A stretch of DNA of 64,000 nt from Nonomuraea harbinensis (GCF_019396385.1 NZ_JAHKRN010000018.1:89661-153660); one strand, 5' to 3'. Counted from the stretch's first letter, positions 42,060 through 50,657 are shown. Notes: generated by a model not told the origin, from the letters alone. Translations and numbers: made by a program.

Positions 42060-43214
42060 ATGCCGAACCAGCCCGCCCCGAACCTGCTGTCCTGGGCCAG
42101 CGAGATCGACGACCGCACGATCGAGCAGGCGGCCCGCGCCGCCCGGATGCCGATCGTGTCCGGTCACGTCGCGCTCATGCCCGACGCGCACGTCGGCATC
42201 GGCGCGACGGTCGGCTCGGTCATCCCCACCGAGGGCGCGATCATCCCGGCCGCCGTCGGCGTCGACATCGGCTGCGGGATGGTCGCCACGGAGACCACGC
42301 TGACCGCCGCCGACCTGCCCGACACGCTCGCCGCCCTGATGTCGCTGGTCGAGCGCCGCATCCCGGCCGGCGTCGGCCAGGGACACCAGGACCCGTCGGT
42401 CGACCGGGCGCTCAGCGAGCTCGGCCACCCGCACACGAGCCTGACGCGGGAGCAGGAGACCAAGGTCGCCCGCCAGTTCGGCACCCTCGGCTCGGGCAAC
42501 CACTTCGTCGAGGTCTGCCTGGACGAGCGCGACCGCGTGTGGACCGTGCTCCACTCGGGTTCGCGCGGCATCGGCAACCAGCTCGCCACCATGCACATCA
42601 CCGGCGCGAAGAACCTGATGAAGCGCCAGGCGATCGGCCTGGAGGACCCGGCGCTGGCCTACCTGGTGCAGAACACGCCGGAGTTCGACGCCTACATCGA
42701 GGACATGCTCTGGTCGCAGCACTACGCCATGGCCTCGCGGGCCCGCATGGACAAGGTGCTGGTCAACGCCCTGTTCCAGGTCGTCGGCACGGGCCGGAGG
42801 GTGCGGACCATCAACTGCCACCACAACTTCACCCAGCTGGAGACGCACCACGGCAAGCGGCTGTGGATCACCAGGAAGGGCGCGATCAAGGCGGACACCG
42901 GCGACGAGGGCGTCATCCCGGGCTCGATGGGCGCGCAGTCGTACATCGTGCGCGGGCGCGGGAACGCCGACTCCTACCACTCGTGCGCGCACGGGGCGGG
43001 GCGGCGGATGTCGCGCACCCAGGCCAAGCGCGAGCTGTCGGCGAGGTCGCTGAAGGCGGCGATGGGCGGCCGTACCTGGAACGCCGACCGGGCCGCCGCG
43101 CTGGTCGACGAGCACCCGGAGGCCTACAAGCCGATCGACCGGGTGATGGACGACCAGAAGGACCTGGTCACCGTGCAGCACACGCTGCGGCAGGTCTTCA
43201 ACTACAAGGGCTGA
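42060..43214 (+). CDS. rtcB: RtcB-type RNA ligase
   Basis: A 384-residue RtcB, which joins 2',3'-cyclic phosphate or 3'-phosphate RNA ends to 5'-OH ends using GTP and Mn2+. Metal and GTP motifs are present: VDIGCGM (Asp69, Cys72), GTLGSGNHFVE (from residue 141), HSGSRG (165), CHHNF, SMGAQSYIVRG (about 289) and HGAGR (about 311), which holds the histidine that takes GMP. It is shorter than E. coli RtcB (408 residues) and matches the compact bacterial type. An AAGGAG site precedes the ATG; GATCAAGGA is duplicated in tandem there (42031-42050). No RtcA or RtcR neighbour. Confidence 0.93.
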   Translation: MPNQPAPNLLSWASEIDDRTIEQAARAARMPIVSGHVALMPDAHVGIGATVGSVIPTEGAIIPAAVGVDIGCGMVATETTLTAADLPDTLAALMSLVERRIPAGVGQGHQDPSVDRALSELGHPHTSLTREQETKVARQFGTLGSGNHFVEVCLDERDRVWTVLHSGSRGIGNQLATMHITGAKNLMKRQAIGLEDPALAYLVQNTPEFDAYIEDMLWSQHYAMASRARMDKVLVNALFQVVGTGRRVRTINCHHNFTQLETHHGKRLWITRKGAIKADTGDEGVIPGSMGAQSYIVRGRGNADSYHSCAHGAGRRMSRTQAKRELSARSLKAAMGGRTWNADRAAALVDEHPEAYKPIDRVMDDQKDLVTVQHTLRQVFNYKG

Positions 43215-43228
43215 GTACGATCAGTCGG

Positions 43229-43684
43229 ATGACATCCGTCTACGTGTTCAACGGCCCGAACCTCAACCTGCTCGGCACCCGCAAGCCGGAGGTGTACGGG
43301 ACCACGACCCTGTCCGACGTCGAGACGATGTGCCGGGAGGAGGCCGAGGCGCTCGGCCTGGAGCTGGTCTTCGGGCAGTCCAACCACGAGGGCCAGCTCA
43401 TCGACTGGATCCAGGAGGCGGGCGCCGCGGTCAAGGCCGGCCAGGCCGTCGGCGCGGTGCTGAACCCCGGCGCCTACACCCACACCTCGGTCGCGCTGCA
43501 CGACGCGATCGAGGGCGTGGAGCTGCCGGTGATCGAGCTGCACATCTCCAACGTGCACCGCCGCGAGCCGTTCCGGCACCACTCCTACATCTCGCCGGTG
43601 GCCAGAGGGATCGTGGTCGGTTTCGGGGTGTACGGGTACGTGCTGGCGATCAGAGGGCTGCACAACGCCGCGCGACCGGCCTAG
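43229..43684 (+). CDS. aroQ: Type II 3-dehydroquinate dehydratase
   Basis: A 151-residue AroQ of the shikimate (or quinate) pathway. VFNGPNLNLLGTRKPEVYG contains the catalytic Tyr23; NPGAYTHTSVALHDAI and ELHISNVHRREPFRHHSYISPVARGIVVGFG complete the type II signature with the catalytic His. It starts 14 bases after rtcB on the same strand and may be co-transcribed. Shikimate pathway partners are absent nearby, so a catabolic quinate role is possible. Confidence 0.95.
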   Translation: MTSVYVFNGPNLNLLGTRKPEVYGTTTLSDVETMCREEAEALGLELVFGQSNHEGQLIDWIQEAGAAVKAGQAVGAVLNPGAYTHTSVALHDAIEGVELPVIELHISNVHRREPFRHHSYISPVARGIVVGFGVYGYVLAIRGLHNAARPA

Positions 43685-43697
43685 AATCCTGTTCTAG
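43681..43697. promoter_or_regulatory. Operator-like palindrome before the serine hydrolase gene
   Basis: CTAGAATCCTGTTCTAG has perfect 6-base arms (CTAGAA/TTCTAG) around a 5-base centre. It spans the aroQ stop and ends 28 bases before the hydrolase start. It resembles TetR-family lipid-regulator sites such as KstR (AGAACnnGTTCT) but with one extra central base. Confidence 0.4.
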
Positions 43698-43725
43698 ATT
43701 TGTTCCGGGCTCCGGAGGAGGCGCG

Positions 43726-44952
43726 GTGGGCGAGCTGAAGGTGACCTGCGACCCGGAGGACGTCGGCTTCGACTCCGCCCGCCTCCGGCGGATCGACGCC
43801 CATTTCGCCCCGTACGTGGACGACGGGCGGCTGCCCGGCTGGCTGGCGCTGGTGAGCCGGCGCGGCGAGATCGCCCACCTGTCCGCGTACGGGTCGCGCG
43901 ACGTCGCGTCGGGCGCCCCGGTGGAGCCGGACACGCTGTTCCGGATCTACTCCATGTCCAAGCCGATCACCTCGGTCGCGGTGATGATGCTGTACGAGGA
44001 GGGGCTGCTGGAGCTGACCGACCCGGTCAGCCGCCACCTCCCGGCGTTCGCGGACGTGCGCGTGTACGAGAAGGGGCCGGCCTTCTCCCCCGTCACCCGG
44101 CCGGCGGCGGAGCCGGTGCGGGTGTGGCATCTGCTCACCCACACCTCGGGCCTGGTGTACGGGTTCCAGCACGTGAGCGTCGTGGACGAGCTCTACCGGC
44201 GGGCCGGGTTCGACCGGGGAGCGCCGCGCGGGATGGGCCTGGCCGAGGCGGTCGACCGGTGGGCGGAGCTGCCGCTGCTGTTCGAGCCGGGCACGCAGTG
44301 GAACTACTCGGTGGCCACCGACGTGCTGGGCCGGCTGGTCGAGGTGGTGTCGGGCCGGCCGCTGGACGAGTTCCTGAGCGAGCGGATCTTCCGGCCGCTG
44401 GGCATGGACGACACCGGGTTCTGGATCGACGGTGAGCGGGCGGGGCGGATGGCCACGCTCTACTCGGCGGACCGCCACCGCAGGGCCGTGCCCATGGACA
44501 CGCGGGGCGCGGAGCTGCGGCGGCCGTCGTTCCTGTCGGGCGGCGGCGGGCTGATCTCGACGGCGGGCGACTACCACCGGTTCACCCAGATGCTGCTGCG
44601 CGGCGGCGAGCTGGACGGGGTGCGGCTGCTCGGCCCGCGCACCGTCGCCTACATGACGCGCAACCACCTGCCGGGCGGGGCCGACCTGGAGGAGTTCGGG
44701 CGGCCGGTGTTCGCCGAGGTGCCGTACGCGGGGGTCGGGTTCGGGCTCGGGTTCGCGGTGGTGCGGGACGCCGCCCGGCACCGGACGCTGAGCTCGGCGG
44801 GCGAGTTCAGCTGGGGCGGGGCGGCGAGCACCGCGTTCTGGGTGGACCCGGCGGAGGAGCTGACGGTCGTCTTCATGACCCAGCTCCTCCCCTCGGACAC
44901 CCATCCGATCAGGAGCAGGCTGCGGCAGCTCGTCTACCAGGCGCTGCTGTAG
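43726..44952 (+). CDS. Serine hydrolase, beta-lactamase class C/EstB family
   Basis: A 408-residue esterase or peptidase of the class C beta-lactamase fold. The nucleophile motif is SMSK (Ser76, Lys79) in LFRIYSMSKPITSVA. WNYSVATDVLGRLVE near residue 194 supplies the Tyr of YxN-like motif II, with Val in the third position as in EstB-type esterases. VGFGLGFAVVRD and SSAGEFSWGGAASTAFWVDP lie where the KTG-like strand is expected. There is no signal peptide, so it is cytoplasmic. The GTG start follows GGAGGAG. Confidence 0.9.
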   Translation: MGELKVTCDPEDVGFDSARLRRIDAHFAPYVDDGRLPGWLALVSRRGEIAHLSAYGSRDVASGAPVEPDTLFRIYSMSKPITSVAVMMLYEEGLLELTDPVSRHLPAFADVRVYEKGPAFSPVTRPAAEPVRVWHLLTHTSGLVYGFQHVSVVDELYRRAGFDRGAPRGMGLAEAVDRWAELPLLFEPGTQWNYSVATDVLGRLVEVVSGRPLDEFLSERIFRPLGMDDTGFWIDGERAGRMATLYSADRHRRAVPMDTRGAELRRPSFLSGGGGLISTAGDYHRFTQMLLRGGELDGVRLLGPRTVAYMTRNHLPGGADLEEFGRPVFAEVPYAGVGFGLGFAVVRDAARHRTLSSAGEFSWGGAASTAFWVDPAEELTVVFMTQLLPSDTHPIRSRLRQLVYQALL

Positions 44953-46176
44953 CTAGCGCCAGGCGGGGGGCTCGCCGGTGTCGACGAGGTTCCACCGGCC
45001 GTCGGCGTGCAGGCGGTCCTCGTAGTAGTGGACGGTGGGCGGCAGGCCGACGCGCGGCCCGGCGGCGAACTCCTCCCGCGCGGCGCGCCGCAGGTGCTCC
45101 GGGTCCACGCCGAGGGTGTCCGCGGCGACCCTGGCGAGGCGTTCGAGCGCGTGGTGGCCCATGAAGCTGTCGTAGGTGAGGCTGAAGACGCGCTCGCGCG
45201 GCTGCTCGACGTCGCGGGAGATGACGTTCACGGGCGGCAGGTCGCGGGTCAGGCCGCGCTCGGCGCGGGTGGCGGGGTCGATGTAGACGCCGCAGTCGCG
45301 GTACAGGATCGCGGTGCGGCGGCCGTCCGGGTCGAACGCGAACAGCGTGTTCTGGCCGTGCGGCTCCGGTACGCAGCCCGTGGCGGAGACGGCGCGCAGC
45401 CAGAGGCGCACCATGGGGGCGACGACCCGGCTCGCCAGCCAGCCGGTGGGGTCCTCGCCGCTGCGGGCGGCGAGCTGCGCCATGAGCGGCGGGTCGTCGG
45501 GGCCGCGCACGTCCTGCCCGTACAGCGCGAACAGCGGCACGGTGAACCGCGGGGTCCCCCGGGCCGGGCCGGGGAGCAGGTGGGGGCGGATCTCACGGAT
45601 CAGGAAGCCCCAGGCCTCGGCCGGGTCGGCGCCCAGGACTCCGGCGGCGACCTCGGGGAGGACCGGCAGCCCGGCCGCCGACAGCTCCTCGGCCGCCCAG
45701 AGCTGCACCGAGATGATCGGCCGCCGCAGCCGCCGGGTGAAGCGCGACAGCCGCCGGGGGTAGTGGAGCTTGACGAAGTGCGGCTCCACCGGCTCGTCGC
45801 CGATGCGCTCGACGAACACGGTGCGGGCGTTGGCCGACGGCACCACGGTCAGGTCGGGCCCGCGTTCGGTGAGCGCGTCCCGGTCGGGCAGGCCGGCGAA
45901 GGCGAGCGTCTCGGGGTGCACGGGCAGCAGGAACCCGTCGCCGCCCCGGTAGAGCTTGACCGTGGTGGACTCCAGCGCGTTGCGCAGGAAGGTCCCCCGC
46001 GCGGGCGGCACGCGGAAGGTCGGCACCGCGAACCGGTCGAGGCCGAGCTGCGGATGGTACGGCTCGGAGATCTCCAGGTCCGCGGAGAAACGACTGTAGG
46101 CGCGGGTGCCCGCGCCCAGATACCGTTCGGCGTACTGCCACACCCGCAACGGTTCCCGCCGGTCGTCAAAGATCAT
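44953..46176 (-). CDS. IucA/IucC-like (NIS synthetase-related) protein, short form
   Basis: A 407-residue protein that resembles the C-terminal two thirds of NRPS-independent siderophore synthetases. FLLPVHPETLAF sits where HPWQ is expected; PSANARTVFVE matches the S-x-RT nucleotide motif; FVKLHYPRRLSRFTRRLRRPIISVQLWAAEEL follows; and PEPHGQNTLFAFD (His near 272) is the conserved H-x-QN of the FhuF-like lobe. Full-length enzymes have about 600 residues, and the N-terminal substrate half with its GHPxHP motif is missing. It could be a specialised ligase or a remnant. It starts 52 bases after the decarboxylase gene on the same strand. Confidence 0.72.
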   Translation of the reverse strand: MIFDDRREPLRVWQYAERYLGAGTRAYSRFSADLEISEPYHPQLGLDRFAVPTFRVPPARGTFLRNALESTTVKLYRGGDGFLLPVHPETLAFAGLPDRDALTERGPDLTVVPSANARTVFVERIGDEPVEPHFVKLHYPRRLSRFTRRLRRPIISVQLWAAEELSAAGLPVLPEVAAGVLGADPAEAWGFLIREIRPHLLPGPARGTPRFTVPLFALYGQDVRGPDDPPLMAQLAARSGEDPTGWLASRVVAPMVRLWLRAVSATGCVPEPHGQNTLFAFDPDGRRTAILYRDCGVYIDPATRAERGLTRDLPPVNVISRDVEQPRERVFSLTYDSFMGHHALERLARVAADTLGVDPEHLRRAAREEFAAGPRVGLPPTVHYYEDRLHADGRWNLVDTGEPPAWR

Positions 46177-46228
46177 TCGCACCCGTTCCTTGGTAGGAGA
46201 GCCGGTAGATACCCGGCCCGGCACGGTC

Positions 46229-47362
46229 TCAGTCGAGGTAGCGGAAGCGCGGCGGGGGGTGCATGAGGAACTCGTGGTGGGACAGGTTCCAGGCGTACGC
46301 ACCGGCCAGCTCGAACACCACGAGGTCGCCCGGCCGCAGCCCGGTCACCGGGACGTCGCGGGCGAGCACGTCCCTGGGCGTGCAGAGCTGGCCGACCAGG
46401 GTCGCCGGGCCGGTGAGCGCGGGGCCGGCGACCGCCCGGTGCAGGACGGTGAACGGCTGGTCGTGGCCGCGGGCGACGGGGGTGCGCAGGTGGTGGGTGC
46501 CGCCGCGCAGGACGGCGTAGTCGCGGCCGTGGTTGCGCTTGACGTCGAGCACGTCGGTGACGTACCAGCCGTGGTACGCGGTGAGCGACCGGCCGGGTTC
46601 GACCCGGAGCCGCGTCCCGGTGGCGGGCAGGGCGGCGGCGTACGCCTTCCAGGCGAACACCTGGTCCGGCGCCCGGTAGTCGACGCCCATGCCGCCGCCG
46701 AGGTCCAGCTCCGGCTCGGTGAGGCCGGGCAGGTGTGCGCGGAGCCAGGGCAGCGCCCAGGACGTCACCCGGCGGGCCAGAGCGGCCATGGCGGGGGCGT
46801 CGTGCTGGGCCCAGGTCAGGTGGGTGTGCAGGCCGCGCACCCGGATGTGCGGGGCGGCGGCCAGCAGCGGCAGGCAGGCGGCCAGGCCGTCCTGGTCCAT
46901 GCCGAACGGGCTGGCGGCGGCCTGCCGGGTGTCCTCGCCGGGCAGGTCCGGGTTGGCGCGCAGCAGCACGTCCGCCGGGGCGCCGAGGGCTATCAGGCGG
47001 GCCAGCTCGCGGGGGCTCTCCACGTGCAGCCGGTGCACGCCGGGCGTCAGGGCCAGGGCCAGCTCGGCGTCGGTCTTGCCGGGTCCGCTGAAGGCGATCG
47101 GCAGGTCAGGGGCGACCTCGCGCACGTGCGCCAGCTCGCCGCCGGAGGCCACCTCGAAGCCGTCCACGTACGGGACGAGCGCGCGCAGGATCTCGGCGGC
47201 CGGGTTGGCCTTGACGGCGTAGTAGAGTTCGGCGGTCCCGGCCAGCGCGCCGCGCACTCCGGCGGCGTGCGCACGCAGCGCCGGCAGGTCGTACACGTAG
47301 GCGGGCAGGTCTCCCCCGCCGGCCAGCCGCAGCGCCTCCGCCCGCACGGGCTCCGTCACCAT
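46229..47362 (-). CDS. Type III PLP-dependent decarboxylase (DAP/ornithine type)
   Basis: A 377-residue alanine-racemase-fold decarboxylase. The PLP lysine is Lys51 in AELYYAVKANPAAEIL. FEVASGGELAHVREV, HTHLTWAQ, LDLGGGMGVDY and VEPGRSLTAYHGWYVTDVLDVKRN are family motifs, and LVGQLCTPRDVLA carries the active-site Cys. Siderophore loci have such enzymes (SbnH, AcsE), which decarboxylate a citryl-diaminopropionate or similar intermediate; the NIS-like gene downstream supports that. The ATG at 47362 is chosen for an AGAGGGGGAG site upstream. Confidence 0.87.
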   Translation of the reverse strand: MVTEPVRAEALRLAGGGDLPAYVYDLPALRAHAAGVRGALAGTAELYYAVKANPAAEILRALVPYVDGFEVASGGELAHVREVAPDLPIAFSGPGKTDAELALALTPGVHRLHVESPRELARLIALGAPADVLLRANPDLPGEDTRQAAASPFGMDQDGLAACLPLLAAAPHIRVRGLHTHLTWAQHDAPAMAALARRVTSWALPWLRAHLPGLTEPELDLGGGMGVDYRAPDQVFAWKAYAAALPATGTRLRVEPGRSLTAYHGWYVTDVLDVKRNHGRDYAVLRGGTHHLRTPVARGHDQPFTVLHRAVAGPALTGPATLVGQLCTPRDVLARDVPVTGLRPGDLVVFELAGAYAWNLSHHEFLMHPPPRFRYLD

Positions 47363-47516
47363 CGGCGCTCCCCCTCTCGTCCCCTGGAGCAGACGGTACG
47401 GCAGAGGGATCATGGTCCGCGCGCCGGGGCGGGACGGACGGAAACCCCGTCCCGCCGGCCCCCGTCGCGTACCGGAGAGGGGTGTCCCGGACGGGACGGG
47501 GCGGCGGGACGGGGTG

Positions 47517-47567
47517 GTTCCGTTCCTCCGCCCCGTCGAGGCAGTCGCGGGGACGGAGGAACGGAAC
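47517..47567 (-). terminator. Large hairpin terminator after the xylanase gene
   Basis: A perfect 14-base stem (47517-47530 with 47554-47567), extended by CCCCG/CGGGG with a single bulged A, closes a 12-base loop. It lies about 78 bases past the xylanase stop, before the decarboxylase promoter. A weaker 9-base stem (47592-47600 with 47631-47639) sits closer to the stop. Confidence 0.7.
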
Positions 47568-47644
47568 GGGGGCGGAGGGTCAGAGGGGTGACCGCGCGGG
47601 CTCCTCGGCGCTCGCCGTGCCTCCCTCGAACCCGCGCGGGGATC

Positions 47645-49336
47645 TCACGGTGAGGCGCAGGTGTAGCCGGACACCGTCTGGGTGTTGCCGTTGGGCCGGC
47701 TGACCTGGAAGCCGAACGAGGTGCTGGCGCTCGGGCCGAGGTTGCCGTTGTAGCCCATGCTCTTGGCGGTGACGGTCTGGCCGCTGGTGGTGAGGGTGGC
47801 GTTCCAGGAGCCGGTGACGCTGTGGCCGGCGGGGAGGGTGAAGGTGACGGTCCAGCCGTTGATGGCCGACGATCCGCTGTTGGTCACGGTGACGGGCTGG
47901 ATGACGTACCCGTTGCCCCACTGGGTCTGGACGGTGCCGGTGGCGGTGCAGGGGCCGCTCGGGCCGCCGCCGCCGGTGGTGGTGAAGGTGACCGCGCTGG
48001 ACGGGCTGGACAGGTTGCCGGCGCCGTCACGTGCTCGCACGTACACCTGGTATTGGGTGTCGGCGGACAGCCCGGTCAGGTTGATCGAGTTGGTGGACGA
48101 CTGGCCGAGCTGCGGGTCCGTGGTGCCCTGCTCGCGGTAGACGTTGTAGCCCGCCAGGCCGCTGCCGCCGGAGTCGGTGGAGGCCGACCAGGTCAGCGTG
48201 GCCGAGCTGCCGGTGACGTTGGAGGCGACCGGGGTGCCCGGGGTGGTGGGCGGGGTGGTGTCGGAGGGGGTGCCGCCGTCGAGTGCGTTGTGGACGGCGG
48301 TGTAGGACGGCTTCTGCTGGTAGTTCTCGTCGTAGATGAGCGCGGCGCCCTCGCCGGAGAACGTGTCGGGCACCCACGAGTGCCTGTCCGTGAAGCCCCA
48401 GATGGTGACGCCGGCGCAGGCGTTCACGGCCAGGCAGGCCTGGATCACGTCCCGGTAGTAGTTGGCCTGGGTGGTGTCCTTGCTGGAGCTGCGGGGCATC
48501 TGCATGCGGACGTCCACCTCGGTGATGCGGACCTGGACGCCGAGGGCGGCGAAGCGCTCCAGGTTCTGCCGGAGGTCGCTCGGGAAGCCGTACTGGATCG
48601 CCAGGTGGCTCTGGAAGCCGACGCAGTCGACGGGCACGTTCTGCTCGCGCAGCGAGCGCACCAGGTTGTACATGGCGGTGCTCTTGGCGTTGATGCCCTC
48701 GACGTTGTAGTCGTTGATGCACAGCCGGGCGTCCGGGTCGGCGGCGCGGGCGTAGCGGAAGGCGTCGGCGATGTAGCTCTGGCCCAGCGTGTTGTACCAG
48801 AACGACGAGCGCAGGTTGCCGTTCTCTTCGAAGACCTCGTTCACCACGTCCCAGGAGACGACGGCGGCGTTATTCGCGTAGCGGCCGACGACCTGGCTGA
48901 TGTGGTTCTGCATGGCCGAGCGCATGGCGGTGGCGCCCAGGCCCTGCACCCAGCCGGGGGTCTGGTTGTGCCAGACGAGGGTGTGGCCGTGCACCTGCTG
49001 GTTGTTCTGGGTGGCGAAGTTGACGATGGTGTCGGCGCCGGAGAAGTTGAACTGGCCCTGGTTGGGCTCGGTGGCGTCCCACTTCATCGCGTTCTCGGCG
49101 GTGATCTGGTTGAACTCGGTCGCCGCGATGTTCCGGTACTGGGTCTCGTTCGACAGCGGTCCGGTGGCGAGCGCGGTGCCGATGAACTTGCCCCGCGCCG
49201 CGGCGTGCTGGCGCAGTGGGGCCGAGGCGTCGGCGGGGCCGGCCGGCAGGAAGAACACGGCGAGCAGCCCGAGCAGGGCCGCCGCCGCGAGCGTCCTGGG
49301 CCGGCTGCCGGGTCTGATGGGGGTTGACGAAAGCAC
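47645..49336 (-). CDS. Secreted endo-1,4-beta-xylanase (GH10-Fn3-CBM2)
   Basis: A 563-residue secreted xylan hydrolase. A signal peptide (about 1-38, ending GPADA) is followed by a GH10 barrel to about residue 345, with the acid/base Glu in SWDVVNEVFEE (near 166) and the nucleophile Glu in QVRITEVDVRM (near 273). A fibronectin type III module (about 355-450) and a C-terminal CBM2 carbohydrate-binding module (about 460-563) with a terminal Cys pair and exposed Trp residues follow. Two GTG codons (49342 and 49336) precede the signal peptide; 49336 is nine bases from GGAGG and preferred. It is monocistronic with palindromes upstream. Confidence 0.96.
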   Translation of the reverse strand: MLSSTPIRPGSRPRTLAAAALLGLLAVFFLPAGPADASAPLRQHAAARGKFIGTALATGPLSNETQYRNIAATEFNQITAENAMKWDATEPNQGQFNFSGADTIVNFATQNNQQVHGHTLVWHNQTPGWVQGLGATAMRSAMQNHISQVVGRYANNAAVVSWDVVNEVFEENGNLRSSFWYNTLGQSYIADAFRYARAADPDARLCINDYNVEGINAKSTAMYNLVRSLREQNVPVDCVGFQSHLAIQYGFPSDLRQNLERFAALGVQVRITEVDVRMQMPRSSSKDTTQANYYRDVIQACLAVNACAGVTIWGFTDRHSWVPDTFSGEGAALIYDENYQQKPSYTAVHNALDGGTPSDTTPPTTPGTPVASNVTGSSATLTWSASTDSGGSGLAGYNVYREQGTTDPQLGQSSTNSINLTGLSADTQYQVYVRARDGAGNLSSPSSAVTFTTTGGGGPSGPCTATGTVQTQWGNGYVIQPVTVTNSGSSAINGWTVTFTLPAGHSVTGSWNATLTTSGQTVTAKSMGYNGNLGPSASTSFGFQVSRPNGNTQTVSGYTCASP

Positions 49337-49372
49337 GAGCACCTACCTCCGGAAGCTTGCCAAGATCCGGTC

Positions 49373-49386
49373 CCGAAATCTTTCGG
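49373..49386. promoter_or_regulatory. CCGAAA-TC-TTTCGG palindrome upstream of the xylanase
   Basis: A palindrome with perfect 6-base arms around TC, 37 bases upstream of the xylanase start. GAAA/TTTC inverted repeats are reported upstream of streptomycete xylanase genes (from memory of that literature), so this is a candidate operator for xylan-dependent control. Confidence 0.5.
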
Positions 49387-49498
49387 CGTCTTCGGGATCC
49401 CTGCCGGGACGGTAGGGACAGGCAGGAGACAGGGTCAATGCCCGCGCGCGCACGCTGCTGTTAGAGCAGGTGGAGAGCTGAAATTATCGGCAATCTCG

Positions 49499-49509
49499 TG
49501 AAACTTTCA
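49499..49509. promoter_or_regulatory. Second GAAA-C-TTTC element upstream of the xylanase
   Basis: TGAAACTTTCA is a perfect 11-base palindrome about 163 bases upstream of the xylanase start, in the gap before the small exported protein gene. It shares the GAAAnTTTC core with the element at 49373. Confidence 0.4.
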
Positions 49510-49592
49510 TCGAACGATGCGCCTGCTCTCATGATGGCGTGCCCGCCCCCGCTGGGGGAGATGAGGGGCGGGCACGGTCTGGTGGGCCCTCG

Positions 49593-49814
49593 TCAGGCGT
49601 CGTCGTCCGACACCCGGGAGGCGTCGGCGCAGGTGCTGGTGCCCGTGCTGAGCAGCTTCAGCGCGGCCCCGCAGGTGCTGACCGGCGCGGAGACCGGCTC
49701 GACGATCTCGTCGTTGAAGATGATCACATCGCCGATCAGGGAGGAGGCGGGCTTGGCGGTCTCGGGAGCCTCGGCGGCGGCGGGGGCGGCGGTGCACACC
49801 AGGCCGGCGATCAC
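49593..49814 (-). CDS. Small exported protein with chaplin-like pattern
   Basis: A 73-residue protein starting at GTG 49814, which overlaps the YqhA-like stop in a GTGA junction. A short hydrophobic leader (IAGLVCTAAPAAAEA) lacks basic residues, so export is likely but not certain. The mature part, SLIGDVIIFNDEIVEPVSAPVSTCGAALKLLSTGTSTC, has the hydrophobic-PV-CG...C layout seen in chaplins and other actinobacterial surface peptides, though the Cys spacing (13 residues between) is shorter. The tail is acidic (SDDDA). Function unknown. Confidence 0.62.
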   Translation of the reverse strand: MIAGLVCTAAPAAAEAPETAKPASSLIGDVIIFNDEIVEPVSAPVSTCGAALKLLSTGTSTCADASRVSDDDA

Positions 49815-50416
49815 GCCGCCGAGACCCGTGACGGCGAGGCGCCGGCGGGACCGGCCGTCTGGTCGGAGCGGTGGCGGCTGCTCTGCATGATCCGGTCGAT
49901 CAGCGCGAGCGCCACCGCCGAGGCGATGAAGGTCAGGTGGATCAGTGTCTTCCAAAGCAGCTCCCTGTCGGTGACGGCCGGTCTGGCCGCGTTGATGAAG
50001 ATCTGGAGGAGGTGGATGGACGAGATGCCGATGATGGCCATCGCGAGCTTGACCTTGAGCACGTTGGCGTTGACGTGGGAGAGCCACTGCGGCTGGTCGG
50101 GGTGGCCCTCGATGCGCAGCCGCGAGACGAACGTCTCGTAGCCGCCGACGATCACCATGATCAGCAGGTTGGAGATCATCACCACGTCGACCAGGCCGAG
50201 CACGATGAGCATGACGGTGGTCTCGGCCGGATGGCCGGTGAATCCCAGATGGACGAGATGCACGAGCTCGGCCATGAACCGCCACACGTAGACCACCTGA
50301 GCGGCGATGAGGCCGAAGTAGAGCGGCGCCTGGATCCAGCGGCTCAGGAACATCACATAGCCGAGCCGGCTGGCGGCGCGCCGCCGGGCGGGAAGGGTGC
50401 GCAGCTGCGGATACAT
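49811..50416 (-). CDS. YqhA/UPF0114-family membrane protein
   Basis: A 201-residue protein with about four transmembrane helices. YVMFLSRWIQAPLYFGLIAAQVVYVWRF, LGLVDVVMISNLLIMVIVGGYETFVSRL and LKVKLAMAIIGISSIHLLQIFI match the UPF0114 family; ALALIDRIM ends the last helix. The role is unknown. It starts directly after the stop of a 41-residue gene (50417) and overlaps the next small gene by four bases, so it is locked into an operon of small exported proteins. Confidence 0.9.
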   Translation of the reverse strand: MYPQLRTLPARRRAASRLGYVMFLSRWIQAPLYFGLIAAQVVYVWRFMAELVHLVHLGFTGHPAETTVMLIVLGLVDVVMISNLLIMVIVGGYETFVSRLRIEGHPDQPQWLSHVNANVLKVKLAMAIIGISSIHLLQIFINAARPAVTDRELLWKTLIHLTFIASAVALALIDRIMQSSRHRSDQTAGPAGASPSRVSAA

Positions 50417-50542
50417 CTAGGACGTGAGGATGTTCACGTGCTGGACCACGGCCTCCAGGCGGGCGATCGGTTCGCCGCCGATATGAGGCGGCAGGACGAT
50501 CGCCGCCGCGGCGAGGGCGGCGGCCAGGGCTCGGTCGGACAT
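50417..50542 (-). CDS. 41-residue hydrophobic peptide
   Basis: A short gene with a strong AAGGAG ribosome site six bases before the ATG at 50542. The product is a hydrophobic Ala-rich leader (SDRALAAALAAAAIVLP) followed by PHIGGEPIARLEAVVQHVNILTS. It has no Cys and no basic signal start, so it may be a small membrane or exported peptide. Its stop abuts the YqhA-like start. No family recognised. Confidence 0.62.
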   Translation of the reverse strand: MSDRALAAALAAAAIVLPPHIGGEPIARLEAVVQHVNILTS

Positions 50543-50604
50543 CGCAGCTCCTTCGTTCATGGGTGGGGGGACGCGCGCGGGGGCGGGGACCGGGGGATCC
50601 GTCC

Positions 50605-50633
50605 GGGCGGCGCGGCTGGAGACCGCGCCGCCC
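50605..50633 (-). terminator. Hairpin between two small exported-protein genes
   Basis: A perfect 11-base stem (50605-50615 with 50623-50633) around a 7-base loop, 25 bases past the stop of the 67-residue gene. It may terminate or attenuate before the 41-residue gene. Confidence 0.6.
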
Positions 50634-50657
50634 TCGCCACCGGCCTGGGGGAAGGTG

